Of a stretch of DNA of 17,073 bases, positions 1 through 7,546 are shown in pieces. The position numbers and the translations under genes were made by a program. Source of the stretch: JAJDIA01 sp031555145 (GTDB taxonomy: Bacteria > Bacteroidota > Bacteroidia > Bacteroidales > Tannerellaceae); the NCBI GenBank assembly GCA_031555145.1, contig JAVBUR010000120.1, positions 1 through 17,073 on the forward strand, written 5' to 3'. How positions within the stretch are numbered: the first letter of the stretch is position 1; every line of letters starts with the position of its first letter. The notes under the pieces were generated by a model that saw only the letters and a list, made by a program, of their open reading frames with translations, had not been told where the DNA came from and did not search any database.

Positions 1-90
1 GTTTGTTCTCGTTGACGATGCAAATATGGGGCTGATATTTTTACCACGCATCATGTTTATAGTTAAATGAAGTTAAATGTGTCAATATTT

Positions 91-220
91 CTCTCAAAAG
101 AGGTGGTAAAAGCCTCAAATAGGGTGTTTATGCTCTCAAAACAGTGGTAAAAGAGTCGAATGCCTGTCCTGTGGATGTTGGTTTTCGATCAATTTCTTTG
201 CCGGTTAAAACGGTGGTATT
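91..220 (+). repeat. Cluster of GTGGTAAAAG elements
   Basis: Two units share CTCTCAAAA followed 3-4 bases later by GTGGTAAAAG and then a TCAAAT/TCGAAT-like end. The first lies at 91-120 and the second at 133-160. A third, weaker unit at about 203-226 has TTAAAA then GTGGTATT and TATCAA. An inverted core TTTTACCAC lies at 39-47. The cores at 103 and 144 are 41 bases apart, about four helical turns, as expected for sites bound on the same face of DNA. Function is inferred only; they could be operators for the adjacent regulator or its left neighbour. Confidence 0.45.
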
Positions 221-237
221 TCTATCAACTGCGATTG

Positions 238-245
238 CAAAGATA
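238..245 (-). promoter_or_regulatory. Minus-strand -7 box (TATCTTTG)
   Basis: Reading the minus strand gives TATCTTTG, an exact match to the Bacteroidota sigma-ABfr -7 consensus TAnnTTTG. No clear -33 TTTG is seen about 20 bases upstream. It would drive leftward transcription out of the window, through the GTGGTAAAAG repeats. Confidence 0.35.
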
Positions 246-353
246 GTTCTTGATATTTTGCTGCCGGAACGTGAGGCGAAATTTTGCTGATAGAGTTAAC
301 ATACTTTCACAAAAAAGATAAAGGATTAGTAAGTTAGTATTAAAATATCCGTT

Positions 354-361
354 TATCTTTG
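354..361 (+). promoter_or_regulatory. -7 box for the regulator gene
   Basis: TATCTTTG matches the Bacteroidota -7 consensus TAnnTTTG exactly. The -33 TTTG element is not clear; TTAG at 334-337 is the nearest candidate but is poorly spaced. Initiation a few bases downstream would give a leader of roughly 100 nucleotides before the ATG at 468. Confidence 0.5.
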
Positions 362-467
362 CTGTTCATCCTATATATATGTATAGAGGGATGAAGCAAA
401 GAGGAAAACAATTATTAGTCCAATTTTCAATTTAAACTAACTATCAGTTACATAACTATTAAGCATT

Positions 468-2522
468 ATGAATTTGGAAAAACCTTTTAGAAAGTGTTTG
501 ATTATGCTAACCTGTATTTTCATGTCTTCCCCTGTTCTGTTTGCTGTCGGTGAGGCAGGTGCAGCACAGGGAAGTGGCCTTTACATAGCCCTTATTGTTG
601 CGTTGATATTGCTTTTGGCGGGCTGTGTGGCTTATGTCATGAGGCAGAAGAAAGCATTTGAAGCGCAAGCTGCAGACATGAAACAAGCCCTTGACAAGCA
701 AACATCCGGTGTTAAACAGGAACTTGAGTCGCAGCATGCCAACATCAAGCAGCATACCGATGAGCTGAAAAGCCAGAATACATCGCTTGAACAGCAGAAT
801 GTTGGACTGAATCAAAAGGTGAGTGAAATGGAAACCCTCATCTCGCAACTCCAGGGTAATAAACGCGAGCTGGAGCAGATCCTCGTTGCCAAGATCAAGG
901 AAAACGATACGATCCTGCGCGAAGCCTCCGAAAAAGAGGAAACGGCCAAGATGCAGGTGCAGCAGGCTGAAACCATCCAGGACTCTTTCTTTGTGGAAAC
1001 GATCCACGAGATGCGTACCCCGCTTTCCCTTGTCCTTGGATCGTTGGCGCTGGTGGTGCAGAATAAAGGTTCGGAAGAAGAAGTAGCAACCCAGATGCTC
1101 TCGGCCTACCGTAATACGCTGGCCATGCAGGACCTTGCCGACCAGTTGATCGGCAACCGCCATTCGAATGACGTGGCCAACTACCTCCGGATCGCCCGCT
1201 ACGACCTGATCGATATCACCAAACAGATCTGTGACCTTTTTGTCGACTGGATCGCCATGAACAATGTCGATTTCGTCGTTACGACGCAGACCGAGAAACT
1301 CTTCGTCTGGATCGACCGCCGCAAGATGGAATATGCCCTGCGTACGATGCTGACCAATGCATTGAAGAATACCTTCATGTATGGTAAGGTCACTTTCGAC
1401 ATCGCCGTCGAGCGCCATAACAACATCCCTTATGCCGTGATATCGGTACAGGATGAGGGGCTGGATGAAAACGAAAACACTCGTCGTGGCCTTCGCCAGG
1501 TGGAAGACATGATCGACGACCTGGGTGGTATGTACCGCAAGGATACCACACCTAACGGTTCTTCTTATACATTATATATACCGGTCGGCAAAAAGCACCT
1601 GATGGAGAAACGTGTCGAGTTCGTTGAACCCGAAGCTGACCTGGTGAAGCTGAACGATAAACAGAAAGAAGAAATTGCCGAACTGATCCAGATCATCCCG
1701 CAGAAGAAAGCCACCGGCAAGAAGCTGCTTATGATCGACGACAGCGACCAGATCCGTTGGTTCCTCCGCCACGTATTCAGTAAAGAATACCAGGTGCTTG
1801 AAGCCCGTAACGGCGAAGAAGGCGTACTGATGGCCCGGAGTGAAATGCCCGACCTTATCCTGTGCGACGTCATGATGCCCGTCAAAGACGGTTTCGAAGC
1901 CTGTCGCGAAATAAAGAGTGATCCGAAGACCACCCAGATACCTATCGTCATGCTCACCGCCAAGGTGGAAAGCGAAGACGTGATCAAAGGGATCGAATCG
2001 GGAGCCGACGATTATATCACTAAACCGTTCGACGTGGAGATTCTTCGCAGCAAGGTGCACAGTATGTTGCGCCGCCGCGACCAGTTGAAACATTTCTATA
2101 CCCGTTCGCTCATGGTAGGTGAGGCCGCTGCGGCAGCCGCAGCTACGGCTGAGAACGGTGATGATGAAAATGGTTCACTCGGTCGTCCGGGTTCTACACC
2201 GTCGAATCCGTTCATGGATGCCGTGATCAAGAACATCGAAAAGCACCTCGACGATTCCACTTTCGAAGCCAAAGTGCTGGCCGACTCGCTCAATATGAGT
2301 TTGCCTACGCTATACCGTAAGATCAAGCAGTATTCCGACTGTAGCATCCTCGAACTTACCCGTATCATCCGTCTGAAAAAGGCGGCCGAGCTTATCCTCA
2401 CTCAGCAATACTCCATCCAGGAGGTATCTGAAATGGTAGGTTTCAACGACACGGCTACGTTCCGCAAACGTTTTACTGAACAGTTCGGCGTGACCCCGTC
2501 GCAATACGGCCAGCCGAAATAG
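468..2522 (+). CDS. Sensorless hybrid two-component regulator (HisKA-like, REC, AraC)
   Basis: This 684-residue inner-membrane protein resembles the hybrid two-component systems that control polysaccharide loci in Bacteroidales. Those usually exceed 1300 residues; here the periplasmic sensor is missing. Order: hydrophobic N-terminus (9-27), transmembrane helix (about 37-58), Gln/Glu/Lys-rich coiled coil (about 59-172), HisKA-like segment with H180 in HEMRTPL, ATPase-like domain (about 280-375), receiver (about 418-535), Ala-rich linker (about 550-585) and AraC-type double helix-turn-helix (about 585-684). The receiver is complete: D424/D425, phospho-acceptor D467 in CDVMMP, T497 and K519 in KPF. 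The ATPase keeps an N-box (N297/N301), but DEG at 329-331 is followed within ten residues by RRGL, so the F-box and ATP lid appear deleted. Kinase activity is therefore doubtful, while phosphate-responsive DNA binding looks intact. Targets are unknown; the GH9 operon downstream is a candidate. Confidence 0.9.
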   Translation: MNLEKPFRKCLIMLTCIFMSSPVLFAVGEAGAAQGSGLYIALIVALILLLAGCVAYVMRQKKAFEAQAADMKQALDKQTSGVKQELESQHANIKQHTDELKSQNTSLEQQNVGLNQKVSEMETLISQLQGNKRELEQILVAKIKENDTILREASEKEETAKMQVQQAETIQDSFFVETIHEMRTPLSLVLGSLALVVQNKGSEEEVATQMLSAYRNTLAMQDLADQLIGNRHSNDVANYLRIARYDLIDITKQICDLFVDWIAMNNVDFVVTTQTEKLFVWIDRRKMEYALRTMLTNALKNTFMYGKVTFDIAVERHNNIPYAVISVQDEGLDENENTRRGLRQVEDMIDDLGGMYRKDTTPNGSSYTLYIPVGKKHLMEKRVEFVEPEADLVKLNDKQKEEIAELIQIIPQKKATGKKLLMIDDSDQIRWFLRHVFSKEYQVLEARNGEEGVLMARSEMPDLILCDVMMPVKDGFEACREIKSDPKTTQIPIVMLTAKVESEDVIKGIESGADDYITKPFDVEILRSKVHSMLRRRDQLKHFYTRSLMVGEAAAAAAATAENGDDENGSLGRPGSTPSNPFMDAVIKNIEKHLDDSTFEAKVLADSLNMSLPTLYRKIKQYSDCSILELTRIIRLKKAAELILTQQYSIQEVSEMVGFNDTATFRKRFTEQFGVTPSQYGQPK

Positions 2523-2556
2523 CATTTTTTCATTTTTTTTAAAGTTTAATTAATAA

Positions 2557-2593
2557 AGCGAGGCACCCTGTGAAGGATGCCTCGCTCTTTTTT
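2557..2593 (+). terminator. Rho-independent terminator after the regulator
   Basis: A perfect 9-base-pair stem AGCGAGGCA/TGCCTCGCT (2557-2565 with 2578-2586) encloses a 12-base loop and is followed by C and six T residues. It lies 35 bases after the stop codon. In the other direction the stem is followed by an AT-rich TTATTAATT run, so it may also slow transcripts of the convergent DoxX gene. Confidence 0.9.
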
Positions 2594-2655
2594 GTTTCCT
2601 GGCCATACGTTTACACGCACCTGCTTATCGATATGTCACTCCAGCTTTACCGGCC

Positions 2656-3093
2656 TTACTTCTTCGATACATTGATGGCGATCATACGGTCGAAGGCGAA
2701 ACGGCCGGGGCCGGTCGCGTACATTAAAATAAAGACCACCAGATAGACAAAGGCTAACTCTTTAACGGCAAACGGATCTTGGGCGTGGATCACAAAGAAG
2801 GCCATGCCCATTGTAAAGATCATCGGGATCAGTGCCAATCGGTACAGTGTGCCGGTGATGAAACCGAGCGAACAGATCAGTTCGGCAAAGATCGCCAATC
2901 CGAGGGAGGTGCGGCTGCCTACGCCAAGCGGATCGGGAAAGGCGTTTTCGAGGGCGTCGAAGGCCATCCATTTCTGCCATCCGTGCATCAGGAGTAATAT
3001 ACCGAACAAGAGGCGCAGTCCGAGCAGGAACCACGAGGTGGGTTTGTTTTCCGCTTTCATCGGAAAGAGGAAGCGTAAGATAGTTGTAATCAT
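2656..3093 (-). CDS. DoxX-family membrane protein
   Basis: The product is a 145-residue integral membrane protein of the DoxX/DoxD type. Four hydrophobic helices are visible, at about residues 20-40, 62-82, 84-104 and 110-130. The first carries the family-typical pattern RLLFGILLLMHGWQK, and the glycine-rich stretch GLAIFAELICSLGFITG follows in helix two. Family members are small quinone- or redox-linked membrane proteins; some take part in oxidative-stress complexes, but most, including this type, have no proven reaction. It is a single-gene unit convergent with the regulator gene and divergent from the GH9 gene, with nothing tying it to glycan breakdown. The start at 3093 fits the short cytoplasmic N-terminus expected before the first helix. 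Confidence 0.88.
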   Translation of the reverse strand: MITTILRFLFPMKAENKPTSWFLLGLRLLFGILLLMHGWQKWMAFDALENAFPDPLGVGSRTSLGLAIFAELICSLGFITGTLYRLALIPMIFTMGMAFFVIHAQDPFAVKELAFVYLVVFILMYATGPGRFAFDRMIAINVSKK

Positions 3094-3204
3094 AATTTCT
3101 TAATTTTAATAATTAAACAAGTGACCTTAACAAATAGTTGTCATCCTCAGCCAGGAGGAGATACGTGCAGTGCAATCCGGTAAAATAGGCGCGGATGTAT
3201 CCTA

Positions 3205-3212
3205 CAAAGATA
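3205..3212 (-). promoter_or_regulatory. -7 box for the DoxX gene
   Basis: The minus strand reads TATCTTTG, the same octamer as the regulator's -7 box and an exact TAnnTTTG match. It lies about 110 bases upstream of the DoxX start codon, giving a roughly 100-nucleotide leader. No convincing -33 TTTG is seen. Confidence 0.5.
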
Positions 3213-3294
3213 GCATAAGTTCAGAAAGGATGGGGATTGACGGGGAATAAACCTTTTATGTCAGTTCTTAAACCTGTCTGTGCTTGATTTTCCG

Positions 3295-3302
3295 TATTAT
3301 TG
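3295..3302 (+). promoter_or_regulatory. Weak -7 box for the GH9 operon
   Basis: TATTATTG matches TAnnTTTG at all but one fixed position and sits 26 bases before the GH9 start codon. No good -33 element is present. A weak box would fit a gene that needs an activator, but this is inference. Confidence 0.25.
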
Positions 3303-3328
3303 CATCTTGTAATCTAAAATAATACATC

Positions 3329-5773
3329 ATGAAGAAACTCGCAGGGATCACCCTACTTTTACTCCTTCTGTGCAGCCTTCTACAGGCACAGGTCGACGAG
3401 AAACTGAAATCGGACATCCGCCAGACCGGTTACGTACACAGTCCGCTACCGTTGGACTATAGCAAATCGTTCGAGACTTTCGGGCTGACCAAGCATGTTG
3501 TCGTATCTGATGTACTCTGCGACATGGAAGAGATGGGTAAGTGGACACATAAAGGGATCGGCAGCATGGCGCAATCGACCGAACGGAGTATCTCCGGTAA
3601 GCACAGCCTGCTACTCGAAGCCCCTACCGTCGTCGATGAATTCCTCCACTGGGGATTGGGACGCGGCACCTCAATGGCAACCTTCGACGTGGGCGGCGCC
3701 AACTGGTCGACGTATAACCGCCTGCATTTCTATATCTATCCCGACTGTGAAGGCGCCCGCAGCATCTATCTCAACCTCTATGTCGAGAACGAAGGTAAGA
3801 TCAAAGTCCCTGATCCCTATGGACGGGAAGGTTACCACGAAATCAACCTGATCAACGGGCAGTGGAACGAATGTTTTGTCGAAATGACTGAACTCTCGCG
3901 TGATAAGGTGAGCTGCATCAAGTTCGCCATCGAAGTCTTCGGGAAAGAACGCACGATGGGTGATCAGTTGAAATTCTATGTCGACGATGTAAAACTGCAA
4001 ACGATCGAGAACCCCGAAGTGGTGACCGGCTGGCAACCTGCCGCCAACCGTATCATCTTCTCAACTACCGGTTACGGTCCTGACAGCCGTAAGACGGCCA
4101 TCGTCAACGTAGCCCAGCATGATGGCATCTTCCAACTGATAGATTACACCACCTCGCAGGTAGTCTACACCGGCAAGGTAACCCCCGAAAAGACCGGTAT
4201 TGGCGCCTTCGAAACCATCGACTTCACCACCTTCAACCGTCAGGGGCAATACCAGATCCGCATAGGAGGCGTGACCACCCGCCCGTTCTATATCAACCGG
4301 AATGTGTGGGACGATTCGGCCTGGCGCGTATGTAACTTCATGTTCGTGGAACGCTGTGGTTATCCCGTACCCGAGAAACATGGCGCCTGCCATACTGATC
4401 TCAATGGCGAGCACAACGGCAAGACCTTTACCGTCAGCGGAGGCTGGCACGATGCCGCCGACATGTCGCAACAATCCCTTCAAACCGGCGAGATCGCTTA
4501 CAATATGCTCGAAATGGCGCTCACCGCCAAGACTAAAGGCAATACCGACCTCCACCTGCGCCTGCAGGAAGAAGCCCTCTGGGGACTCGACTATATCATG
4601 AAGACCCGCTTTGGCGATGGCTACCGTGTGCAGACCTGGGGGACGAACCTCTGGACCGACGGTTTTATTGGTACCGTGGATGACTCCGGTCGCCGTCAGG
4701 TACGCGTACACAATCGCGCCTTCGAAAATTTCCTCTTTGCCGGTATCGAAGCCTATGCCTCGATGGCCATCGAACGCGACGTCATGCTGAAAGAAAACCT
4801 GTGCAAGATTGCGAAGGAAGACTTCGCATTTGCCACCCAACGCTTCGATGAGCTTGGCTTTGCCGAACTGCTGAGCGGTGGGGGCGGGGGCGACCATGCC
4901 GCCATGGCCTCACAGAGCCAGTACATGGCGAATATTTCGTGGGCTGCCAGCATGCTGTACAAACTCACCGGCGAGAAGCAGTATGCCGACAAGGCCGCCG
5001 AAGCCATCAAGTTTACCCTCCAATGCCAGCGCACCGAGCCGTTGAAAGACACCTACAAGACCTCCGGTTTCTTCTACCGTGACCTTAGCCGCAAGTCGAT
5101 CGTACATTATAACCACCAGTCGCGCGATCATTATTATATGATGGCGCTCACCCTCTTGTGCGAAACCCAGCCCAACCACGCTGATTACGCGAAATGGGCC
5201 AATGCCATCAAGTTGTATGGCGCGTACCTGAAGAATATCATGCAGCACGTACAGCCTTACGGCATGGTACCGAGCGGTGTCTATCATATCGACGAAGTGA
5301 AAGACTCGGCCAACTTCTACATCGCCCAGGTCGGTATTCGCCGTGGAGGTGACGCCGACTACAAGGCGCAACTCGAAAACGGTGTGAAGCTCGATCACGA
5401 ACATTATCTCAAGATCTTCCCCGTATGGTTCTCCTTCCGAGGAAATGCCGCCGTACACTTGGCAACGGGTAAGAACGCCGCCCTCTGTGGGAAGTTCCTG
5501 GGTGATCCCGAACTGATGCATATTGCCGAAGAGCAACTGATGTGGATCGTAGGCAAGAACCCGTTCGGACAGTCCATCATCTACGGTGAAGGCAGCAACT
5601 ACGCCCAGCAATACACCGCCCTGCCAGGTGAGACCGTAGGCGAAATACCCGTCGGTATGCAATCGCGCTTCAACGAAGACACGCCTTACTGGCCGCAGTT
5701 CAACACCGCCACCTATAAGGAAGTCTGGGGATCGTCGGCCGGCAAGTGGTTCACGCTGATTTCCGAGTTCTAA
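3329..5773 (+). CDS. GH9 glycoside hydrolase with N-terminal beta-sandwich
   Basis: The 814-residue exported protein belongs to glycoside hydrolase family 9, inverting enzymes that mostly cut beta-1,4-glucans, including mixed-linkage glucan and xyloglucan. A signal peptide (1-20, ending LLQA) is followed by a jelly-roll, carbohydrate-binding-like domain (about 45-230), an Ig-like CelD_N domain (about 235-322) and the (alpha/alpha)6 catalytic domain (about 325-814). Family landmarks are GGWHDAAD, giving the catalytic-base pair D375/D378 (DAAD in place of the usual DAGD), the GKNPFGQS loop near the end, and the terminal TYKEVWG with E798 as likely acid. The usual NE motif is replaced by this KE version, which I recall from other Bacteroidota GH9 proteins. 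At 814 residues it is longer than simple GH9 endoglucanases because of the extra N-terminal sandwich. A glycine run (517-521) marks a flexible loop. Substrate is not predictable. Confidence 0.9.
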   Translation: MKKLAGITLLLLLLCSLLQAQVDEKLKSDIRQTGYVHSPLPLDYSKSFETFGLTKHVVVSDVLCDMEEMGKWTHKGIGSMAQSTERSISGKHSLLLEAPTVVDEFLHWGLGRGTSMATFDVGGANWSTYNRLHFYIYPDCEGARSIYLNLYVENEGKIKVPDPYGREGYHEINLINGQWNECFVEMTELSRDKVSCIKFAIEVFGKERTMGDQLKFYVDDVKLQTIENPEVVTGWQPAANRIIFSTTGYGPDSRKTAIVNVAQHDGIFQLIDYTTSQVVYTGKVTPEKTGIGAFETIDFTTFNRQGQYQIRIGGVTTRPFYINRNVWDDSAWRVCNFMFVERCGYPVPEKHGACHTDLNGEHNGKTFTVSGGWHDAADMSQQSLQTGEIAYNMLEMALTAKTKGNTDLHLRLQEEALWGLDYIMKTRFGDGYRVQTWGTNLWTDGFIGTVDDSGRRQVRVHNRAFENFLFAGIEAYASMAIERDVMLKENLCKIAKEDFAFATQRFDELGFAELLSGGGGGDHAAMASQSQYMANISWAASMLYKLTGEKQYADKAAEAIKFTLQCQRTEPLKDTYKTSGFFYRDLSRKSIVHYNHQSRDHYYMMALTLLCETQPNHADYAKWANAIKLYGAYLKNIMQHVQPYGMVPSGVYHIDEVKDSANFYIAQVGIRRGGDADYKAQLENGVKLDHEHYLKIFPVWFSFRGNAAVHLATGKNAALCGKFLGDPELMHIAEEQLMWIVGKNPFGQSIIYGEGSNYAQQYTALPGETVGEIPVGMQSRFNEDTPYWPQFNTATYKEVWGSSAGKWFTLISEF

Positions 5774-5818
5774 ACTAAAGATATAAGTAACAAGTGAAGC
5801 AATAGTAAATAACGTAAC

Positions 5819-7396
5819 ATGAAGAATCGCATTTTACCCCTCCTGCAGCTTGCCGTAGCCGGTTTGGTAGCCTGTTCCGGGCCAAAGGAAACAAAAGAAA
5901 AAGCATACCCGATGTTCTGGACATGGCTCGACTACCATCCTGGCATGAACCTCGACTCCGTATGCCAGGTCATGAATGAAACCGGTCTGGACGGCCTGAT
6001 CCTCAACGCCCCCACGCCCGACGATTACCGTATAGCCATTCCTATCGCCCATAAACACGGTATCGAAGTCTACGCCTGGCTGTGGACGATGAACCTCGAG
6101 CACGACCGCGAAGCCATCCTCCGCGACCATCCCGAATGGCTTAGCGTGAACCGTAAAGGCGAGAGTCTGGCCGACACCAAGGCGTATGTCGATTACTACA
6201 AGTTCATGTGTCCCGCCCTTCCCGAAGTGCGCGAACATATCAAGAACAAGATCCGCGCTTATTGCGAAGTGGAAGGCCTGAACGGAATCGCCATCGACTA
6301 CCACCGTTTTGTCGACGTGGTGTTGCCCACTACCCTTTGGCCGCGTTACGGCATTGTGCAAGATCGCGAATACCCGGAATGGGACTACGGTTACCACCCT
6401 GCCATGATCGAACTCTTCCAGAAGCAATACGGCTACGACCCGCGTGATCAGGAAGATCCGTCGGCCGACGAACAATGGCTGCAATTCCGTTGCGACCAGA
6501 TCACCGAAGTAGCCAACGAGGTTGCCGAAGTGGTGCATTCTTACGGTAAGGCGATGGCTGCCTCTCCGTTCCCCACACCGGCCATGTCGCGCAAGATGGT
6601 ACGTCAGGACTGGGGCAAATGGAACCTCGACATCGTGTTCCCGATGGTATACTACGGATTCTATACCGGCGATGTGAGCTTTATATCCGATTGTACGATC
6701 GATAACGTGAAACAGAAGAACCCGATGACGACCCTCTACTGCGGTATGAGCGGTGTGAATGGCCCAGCCATGTTCGAATCGATGGATGCTGCGCTGAACA
6801 ACGGTGCCGAAGGGGTAGCCATTTTCACCGTCAGCAGCCTTCGCTCGCCCGAAATCCGTGCCCAGTTCAAAGCCTATACCGATAGTGTACGTCAGGTACG
6901 CGCCACTTCGAAGGTGAACCCGGCTGCCACAGGGCAGACCGAAGTCAATGCCAACCCGTTTGAGAAGACCAATATCATGCAGGCAGTCCATATGCATATG
7001 CAGGCCTACCTCAGTCTGGCGAAAGCCGTCAAGCGCGACGACCTGAAAAAAGCTGATTGGGCACAGGTAGAACAAATGGCGATCAATGCCATGCAGGTGA
7101 ATACCCCCGCCGAATACCTCGGCCGTCTTACCCAGCCAATGCGGCGCAACGAAGCCGCCCGTCCTGAAGGCCTCGTCATTGCCGAACAGTTCCGGAGCGA
7201 CGTGGCCAACCTCCAGTTACAACTCGGCGACTACACCCAGACCGATGCCTATGGTGCTACGAAGGTCTTCCAGGTAACCGATGCCACCAGCCAGGTGACT
7301 TTCGACGTCACCTTCTACTTCTACGGCGGCATCATCTCCGGCTGGAGCGTCCGCCCCGAACCGTCCTCTTACGCGAAATACAAGAAAACAATCTGA
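5819..7396 (+). CDS. GHL10-like 'family 10' glycosyl hydrolase lipoprotein
   Basis: The 525-residue protein starts with a lipoprotein signal peptide whose lipobox LVAC places the lipidated cysteine at C19. Residues about 30-370 form a (beta/alpha)8 barrel like the GHL10/YngK group: HPEWLSVN, then CPALPEVREHI, then GIAIDYHRF with D160 at the end of a barrel strand, and later FPMVYYGF. GHL10 is related to GH10- and GH13-type barrels and is presumed to act on glycans, but few members have proven activity. Residues about 390-525 form a separate domain rich in Val/Phe/Gln strands after a helical part; an NTF2-like (DUF3887-type) fold is my guess. The gene follows the GH9 gene by 45 bases without a terminator and is closed by a strong one, so the two are probably co-transcribed and act at the cell envelope on the same glycan. 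Confidence 0.8.
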   Translation: MKNRILPLLQLAVAGLVACSGPKETKEKAYPMFWTWLDYHPGMNLDSVCQVMNETGLDGLILNAPTPDDYRIAIPIAHKHGIEVYAWLWTMNLEHDREAILRDHPEWLSVNRKGESLADTKAYVDYYKFMCPALPEVREHIKNKIRAYCEVEGLNGIAIDYHRFVDVVLPTTLWPRYGIVQDREYPEWDYGYHPAMIELFQKQYGYDPRDQEDPSADEQWLQFRCDQITEVANEVAEVVHSYGKAMAASPFPTPAMSRKMVRQDWGKWNLDIVFPMVYYGFYTGDVSFISDCTIDNVKQKNPMTTLYCGMSGVNGPAMFESMDAALNNGAEGVAIFTVSSLRSPEIRAQFKAYTDSVRQVRATSKVNPAATGQTEVNANPFEKTNIMQAVHMHMQAYLSLAKAVKRDDLKKADWAQVEQMAINAMQVNTPAEYLGRLTQPMRRNEAARPEGLVIAEQFRSDVANLQLQLGDYTQTDAYGATKVFQVTDATSQVTFDVTFYFYGGIISGWSVRPEPSSYAKYKKTI

Positions 7397-7416
7397 TCCA
7401 TCCTTCTTTTTTATAT

Positions 7417-7454
7417 AGGCTGCCCGTACTATTTTCGGGCAGCCTTATTTTTTT
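7417..7454 (+). terminator. Rho-independent terminator after the GH9 operon
   Basis: A perfect 10-base-pair stem AGGCTGCCCG/CGGGCAGCCT (7417-7426 with 7436-7445) with a 9-base loop is followed by TTA and seven T residues. It lies 20 bases after the stop codon and separates the GH9/GHL10 unit from the small lipoprotein gene. On the minus strand the stem is followed by A-rich sequence, so it should not stop the opposing operon. Confidence 0.92.
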
Positions 7455-7546
7455 AGTTGAAAATTTCTTAATAGTCTCTTGCTATGCAGCAAATAGGCAT
7501 GATGTTGCATCTATCATATGTATACTCACCTCACAAAATGTGTATT

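Larger units (their letters stand above)
1..467. other. Gene-free regulatory leader
   Basis: No convincing coding sequence is seen in these 467 bases. The stretch is AT-rich and holds short repeated elements built around GTGGTAAAAG (39-47 inverted, 103-112, 144-153, and a diverged copy at 213-220). It also has a 9-base direct repeat ATTTTGCTG at 255-263 and 281-289, a minus-strand promoter box at 238-245 and a plus-strand promoter box at 354-361. The layout suggests a divergent control region between the regulator gene at 468 and a gene lying to the left of the window, but the left neighbour is not visible. Confidence 0.6.

Noticed and set aside
507..1418. 303-codon minus-strand open frame
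   Set aside because: It is antisense to the regulator's coiled coil and kinase-like region; no plausible protein features.
2140..2225. Ala-rich, Asp/Asn/Gly-rich stretch in the regulator as a frameshift or insertion
   Set aside because: The frame stays open and both receiver and AraC domains are intact around it, so it reads as a flexible linker.
4870..4892. G-rich tract (GGGGGCGGGGG) as a regulatory G-quadruplex
   Set aside because: It encodes a glycine loop at residues 517-521 of the GH9 protein and has only two long G-runs, so coding use is enough to explain it.
4061..5662. Two long minus-strand open frames (4061-4897 and 4910-5662)
   Set aside because: Both are antisense to the GH9 catalytic domain, whose motifs prove the plus strand is coding; their translations show no family features.
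5834..7075. 413-codon open frame on the minus strand
   Set aside because: It lies wholly opposite the GHL10-like gene, has a His/Val/Gly-rich translation with no recognisable domain or signal, and arises from the GC-biased codons of the real gene.
7484..7546. Upstream start giving a 228-residue lipoprotein
   Set aside because: It would put 21 residues before a complete lipoprotein signal peptide; the ATG at 7547 gives a standard n-region, core and lipobox.
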